A DNA stretch of 9,564 nt from Bacteroidota bacterium (GTDB taxonomy: Bacteria > Bacteroidota > Ignavibacteria > Ignavibacteriales > Ignavibacteriaceae): positions 1 through 9,564 of the forward strand of contig JAJYSI010000088.1 of NCBI GenBank assembly GCA_021793635.1, given 5' to 3'. Under the pieces are notes generated by a model. That model had not been told where the DNA came from, made no database searches, and saw nothing but the letters and a program-made list of their open reading frames with translations. How positions within the stretch are numbered: position 1 is the first letter of the stretch; each line of letters opens with the position of its first letter. Position numbers and translations under genes: made by a program. Positions 6,093 to 9,564 of the stretch are shown one piece after another.

Positions 6093-9005
6093 TTGACAGA
6101 TTTCAATTCGGCTTTTCTTCAAATCAAATCGCTTGTAGATACCTTCAAGCAAGACGAATCTAAATTCCTAGCCCAGTCTTATTCAGAAATGGAAGTACGC
6201 AATGACTTCATAAACAAATTCTTTATTGCCCTAGGCTGGGATGTACGGCATAAAGACCAAACAAATCCTTACGAGCAGGAAGTTAAAGTAGAAAAGCCGC
6301 TCCGTATAGGCGACCGCCAAAGATGGGCTGACTATGCTTTCTTCTTAGCTCCGAATTATAAAGAAGTAAAGTTCTTTGTCGAAGCAAAAAAGCCTGCTAA
6401 AAATTTATTTAATGCCGATTACTATTTCCAAACTTGCAGCTATGGATGGAATGCTAAGACTCCTATCGCCGTACTTACCGACTTTGAAGAGTTCCACATT
6501 CTTGATTGTAGAACTCGCCCCGATATTGGAAACATATTAGATAACCAGATCGCTTATTTCCATTATACCGATTATGCCGATAAAGAAAAGTTCTCTAAAA
6601 TTTATTGGCTCTTTTCACGCGAAGCTGTTGCTGACGGCTCAATTGAAAAATATACCGAAAGCCTTCCTAATATTAGAGGCAAAGCAAAAAAAGGATTGTA
6701 CAAAGCAGTTCAGCCTGTTGATGAATCTTTCCTTGAAGAACTTGATGAGATTAGGCTTAGCCTTGCCAAAGCTTTTAAAAATAATAACCCGGAATTGGAC
6801 AGCGATGAGCTTACCGAAATGACTCAGCGAACCATCGACCGACTTGTCTTTATTAGATTTTTAGAGGATAAGCAGATTGAGCCGGATGATTACGTAAGCA
6901 AGTTTGCGGCTTCTAAAAAAAGCTGGGATGACTTTGTTTCCGCCTCAAGAATGTTTGATGCAAAATACAACGGTATTGTTTTTAAAAAGCATAGAATAGA
7001 TACTAAAAACTTTCTTGAACCCGATGATAAAACTTTTTCTTCAATTTGCGCCAAGCTTTCCCATAATAACGCGCCGTATAATTTCGATTTGATTCCTATT
7101 CATATCCTCGGCTCTATTTACGAAAGATTTCTCGGCAATATTGTTGTCTCTACCGATAAGCGCGCGCGTATAGAAGAAAAGCCCGAAGTCCGTAAAGCCG
7201 GCGGTGTTTATTATACGCCGCAGTACATTGTAAATTACATTGTGGATAATACAGTCGGCAAATTGATTGATGGGAAGACTCCTAAAGAAATTTCTAAGAT
7301 GCGGTTTGCTGATATTTCTTGCGGCAGCGGCTCTTTTCTTATTACCGTGTTCGACAGGCTTCTCGATTACCATAAAAAATGGTACCAGCAAAATCCAAGG
7401 CAGGCAGAAAAAGACGGCTGCCATAAGTTTGAAGGCAGATGGATACTTTCATTAAAACAAAAACAGAGTATTCTTACCAATAATATTTTCGGTGTTGATA
7501 TCGACCATCAGGCAGTAGAAGTAACACAGCTTTCATTGTACTTAAAATTATTGGAAGATGAGACCACAGCAACCGCGCATGAAACATGGGTTATGTTTAA
7601 AGAACAATTACTGCCAAGCTTAAATAAAAATATTATATGCGGTAACTCCCTAATTGGCACAGGTATTTTTGAAGGCAGCCTATTTGAGTATGAAGAAGAA
7701 AAAAAACTTAAGCCAATGAACTTTAAAGATGCTTTCCCTGAAATAATGAAGAACGGAGGTTTCGATGCGATTGTGGGAAACCCACCATATAAAATATTGG
7801 GCAAAGAAGAAACCGTAAATGAAGTTGCTGTTTATCTGAAAGCAAAATATTTTTCTTTTCAGTATAAAGCTGACCTGTATCATTTATTTATTGAAAAAGC
7901 AATAAAATTGCTAAAATCAGATGGGAAAATGGGCTACATTACCCCTAATACATGGTACACATTACAGTTTACAAAAAACCTAAGAGAATTTGTTCTTGAA
8001 AAATCAAACCTTGAAGAATTATTAATTTTTAATCATAAGGTATTTAACGCTGCTAATGTAGATACTTCGATTACTATATTAAATAAAACTTCTCTAAGTA
8101 AAAGAAATAATAATGTAAAAGTAAAAGTATTTGATAAAAATTTTACATCTGATAAGATTTATAAAACATTACCAGAAATTTTCAATCTAGATAACTGGAA
8201 AAGGGATGAACTGAAACGTTTCGAAGTAAGGACATCAGTTGAAACAGAAAAATTATTAAAGAAAATAAGAGAAAATAGTTTTGATTTGGGAATACTTGCA
8301 AGAGCATCACTTGGAACTCAGGCTTATAATAGTATTAAGCATACACAAGAACAAATCAAGAATCGTGTTTTTCATTCAAATAAAAAGCTCTCTAACGAAT
8401 ATATGCCCGAATTATCTGGAAATGATGTAGGAAGATTTATCTTGCAATGGCAGAAAAAGGAATATATTAAATATGGTCCTTGGCTGCATGATTACAGAAC
8501 TATGGAATGGTTGACCGGTCCAAGAATTCTTGTAAGAGAGATAATTGCTAAAGGTTATTATAAAATTTATGCAACTTATGTTGAAGATACATACTGTAAT
8601 TACAAAACTATTTTAAATATTATCTATGGGGAAGACAAATCATACTCAATGAAATACTTGTTAGGGGTATTAAATTCTAGATTTATTTCTTACATTTTTC
8701 CACTTGTATCAAATAAAATTGTGAAGGAAAACTTTCCACGTATTTCAGTTAGAGATTTACGATTATTGCCAATTCACAAAATTAATTTTAACAAAGCTAA
8801 AGAAAAGTCTCTACATGATAGGATTGTGCATCTAGTCGATCAAATGCTCGAAACAAAAAGGAAACTGCACGAATCAAAAACCGAAAGCGAAAAAGAATAC
8901 CTGGAAACCAAATGCAATTCAATCGACAGGCAAATAGACACCCTCGTTTACGAACTCTACGGCTTAACCGACAACGAAATAAAAATAGTAGAAGGAAACT
9001 CGTAG
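6093..9005 (+). CDS. Fused restriction-modification enzyme, type IIG / Eco57I-like N6-adenine methylase
   Basis: A single 970-residue polypeptide that should both cut DNA and methylate adenine at the site it recognises. N-terminal nuclease domain (HsdR-N-like, about 25-140): NDFINKFFIALGW, D80 in RWADYAF and the E97-A-K99 of FFVEAKKP form a PD-(D/E)XK site. Helical linker 205-340. Methylase 365-625: GGVYYTPQYIVNYIV, SAM motif I DISCGSGSF (407-415), FGVDID (466-471), catalytic NPPY (563-566). Target-recognition region of TaqI-C type about 630-905. A final helical segment DRIVHLVDQMLETKR to VYELYGLTDNEIKIVE completes the protein. All parts are intact and the length suits the family, so it is probably active. 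Third-position base use is more A/T-rich in the recognition region than in the flanking parts. The TAG stop lies within a REP. No separate specificity subunit is needed. Confidence 0.95.
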   Translation: MTDFNSAFLQIKSLVDTFKQDESKFLAQSYSEMEVRNDFINKFFIALGWDVRHKDQTNPYEQEVKVEKPLRIGDRQRWADYAFFLAPNYKEVKFFVEAKKPAKNLFNADYYFQTCSYGWNAKTPIAVLTDFEEFHILDCRTRPDIGNILDNQIAYFHYTDYADKEKFSKIYWLFSREAVADGSIEKYTESLPNIRGKAKKGLYKAVQPVDESFLEELDEIRLSLAKAFKNNNPELDSDELTEMTQRTIDRLVFIRFLEDKQIEPDDYVSKFAASKKSWDDFVSASRMFDAKYNGIVFKKHRIDTKNFLEPDDKTFSSICAKLSHNNAPYNFDLIPIHILGSIYERFLGNIVVSTDKRARIEEKPEVRKAGGVYYTPQYIVNYIVDNTVGKLIDGKTPKEISKMRFADISCGSGSFLITVFDRLLDYHKKWYQQNPRQAEKDGCHKFEGRWILSLKQKQSILTNNIFGVDIDHQAVEVTQLSLYLKLLEDETTATAHETWVMFKEQLLPSLNKNIICGNSLIGTGIFEGSLFEYEEEKKLKPMNFKDAFPEIMKNGGFDAIVGNPPYKILGKEETVNEVAVYLKAKYFSFQYKADLYHLFIEKAIKLLKSDGKMGYITPNTWYTLQFTKNLREFVLEKSNLEELLIFNHKVFNAANVDTSITILNKTSLSKRNNNVKVKVFDKNFTSDKIYKTLPEIFNLDNWKRDELKRFEVRTSVETEKLLKKIRENSFDLGILARASLGTQAYNSIKHTQEQIKNRVFHSNKKLSNEYMPELSGNDVGRFILQWQKKEYIKYGPWLHDYRTMEWLTGPRILVREIIAKGYYKIYATYVEDTYCNYKTILNIIYGEDKSYSMKYLLGVLNSRFISYIFPLVSNKIVKENFPRISVRDLRLLPIHKINFNKAKEKSLHDRIVHLVDQMLETKRKLHESKTESEKEYLETKCNSIDRQIDTLVYELYGLTDNEIKIVEGNS

Positions 9006-9024
9006 CACAGACTTCAGTCTGTGC
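9002..9024 (+). repeat. REP element 4, overlapping the stop codon of the restriction gene
   Basis: GTAG (9002-9005), CACAGACT, loop TC, AGTCTGTG, C 9024. The TAG within GTAG is the stop codon of the upstream gene. The hairpin forms at the very end of the coding region and could end transcription or protect the mRNA. It has the same stem as the REPs beside the transposase. Confidence 0.85.
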
Positions 9025-9106
9025 TAAATTAAAGCTTATAATTTATTACACAAACAAATCCCCCATAAAAAATCAGCCTTCGTAAAAAATAATTCTTAAC
9101 TTCACT

Positions 9107-9128
9107 GACAGACTAAAGTCTGTTCTAC
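9107..9128 (-). repeat. REP element 5 (inverted)
   Basis: On the minus strand GTAG (9128-9125) is followed by A, then a 7-bp stem ACAGACT / AGTCTGT with a TT loop. With REP 4 it forms an inverted pair (BIME-like) about 80 bases apart, downstream of the restriction-modification gene. Confidence 0.75.
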
Positions 9129-9189
9129 GGTATTTTTCTTTTTCAAGATGCAACACTTCTTTTACCCCTGCCAACATCCCATTTTGCCG

Positions 9190-9503
9190 TGCAAAACTTC
9201 ACCGGACGACTGCAAAATTGCCCCGGGTCACTGCGCAGCTTATCCGGGGCTGTGCGAAACCCATTTTTGTGAGTGCGAATCATATCCGGGGCTGTGCGCA
9301 ATTGATCTGGCTCACTGCGCAGCTTATCTGGAGCAGTGCTAAACTCATTTTTGTGAGTGCGAATCATATCTGGGGCTGTGCGCAATTGACCTGGGGCACT
9401 GCGCAACTTATCCGGGGCAGTGCGAAACTCATTTTTGTGACTGCGAATCACATCCGGGGCTGTGCGAAGCTTGTTTTTATGAGTGCGAAACACCTTTTTC
9501 CCC
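9190..9503. repeat. 21-bp tandem repeat (15 units) with 84-bp higher-order period
   Basis: Units begin with TGC, mostly TGCGCA or TGCGAA, exactly every 21 bases from 9190 to 9484; the last is 20 bases long. Units fall into types that recur in order A-B-C-D (starting 9232, 9253, 9274, 9295, again from 9316 and from 9400), which gives an 84-bp super-repeat. B units carry CATTTTTGTGA and A and C units carry mostly ATCCGGGGC. Because 21 is a multiple of 3 and units lack stops, three frames stay open across it. On the minus strand the frame 9493-9143 (GTG start, AGGGG 6 bases upstream) would encode 116 residues of basic heptads such as LRTAPDK and FRTHKNE. I treat it as a minisatellite, with translation unproven. 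Bases 9504-9564 contain nothing I can identify. Confidence 0.9.
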
Positions 9504-9564
9504 TGCAGAATTAAAATTACTTAAAGCTTATTTCTCCTGTTACTGCGCGATAAAATCCTTAGCC

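Noticed and set aside
7041..7883. Minus-strand open frames opposite the methylase part of the restriction gene
   Set aside because: They lie antisense to conserved methylase motifs, with no start signals or recognisable domains.
9190..9503. Tandem repeats as a possible CRISPR array
   Set aside because: Units are directly adjacent 21-mers without unique spacers, and no cas gene is nearby.
9148..9514. Two plus-strand open frames (Cys-rich and Trp/Ala-rich) through the 21-bp repeat
   Set aside because: They stay open only because the repeat period is a multiple of three and units lack stops; there is no ribosome binding site or plausible fold.
1..9564. tRNA or rRNA genes
   Set aside because: No T-arm-like GGTTCGAATCC motif or rRNA-like conserved stretch was seen on either strand.

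Overview
The window is AT-rich with dispersed short palindromes. It looks like an accessory-rich stretch of a Bacteroidota or Ignavibacteriota-type chromosome. I infer this from AT-rich codon use, several genes without a clear Shine-Dalgarno sequence, a GxxExxY-family remnant, and the style of the short hairpin repeats. There is no rRNA or other firm taxonomic marker, so the placement is tentative.

Left part (1-2067). A minus-strand RNA-repair unit: archease (1536-1967), a cut-off GxxExxY gene (1291-1458) flanked by imperfect inverted repeats, then RtcB RNA ligase (start 1272, running off the left edge after 424 codons). Archease is the known activator of RtcB guanylylation, so the two functional genes work together. 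The GxxExxY piece looks like the scar of an insertion between them.

Middle part (2068-4572). On the plus strand there is a very short protein-kinase-like gene split by a frameshift (2183-2706). Next is an unrecognised 246-residue, probably helical protein with a Gly/Pro-rich tail (2939-3679). Then comes a full-length REP-associated tyrosine transposase (RAYT, 3919-4509) with matching REP hairpins on both sides (GTAG followed by CACAGACT-NN-AGTCTGTG).

Right part (4573-9564). Two restriction genes: a stand-alone catalytic domain of the BsuBI/PstI endonuclease family (4809-5318) and a 970-residue fused restriction-modification enzyme of type IIG/Eco57I style (6093-9005). Between them lie 774 gene-free bases holding several families of small palindromes. 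The fused enzyme starts at TTG behind a good ribosome binding site, and its stop codon lies inside a REP element. A second, inverted REP follows. The last 400 bases are dominated by a 21-bp tandem repeat with an 84-bp higher-order period.

Overall: a conserved RNA-repair operon bordered by a mobile and defence-type region in which REP hairpins and their transposase are interspersed with restriction genes. The observations most worth following are the REP that supplies the stop codon of the restriction gene, the mosaic specificity domain of that gene, the orphan BsuBI/PstI catalytic domain without a visible methylase, the 21/84-bp minisatellite, and the inverted-repeat-flanked GxxExxY remnant.
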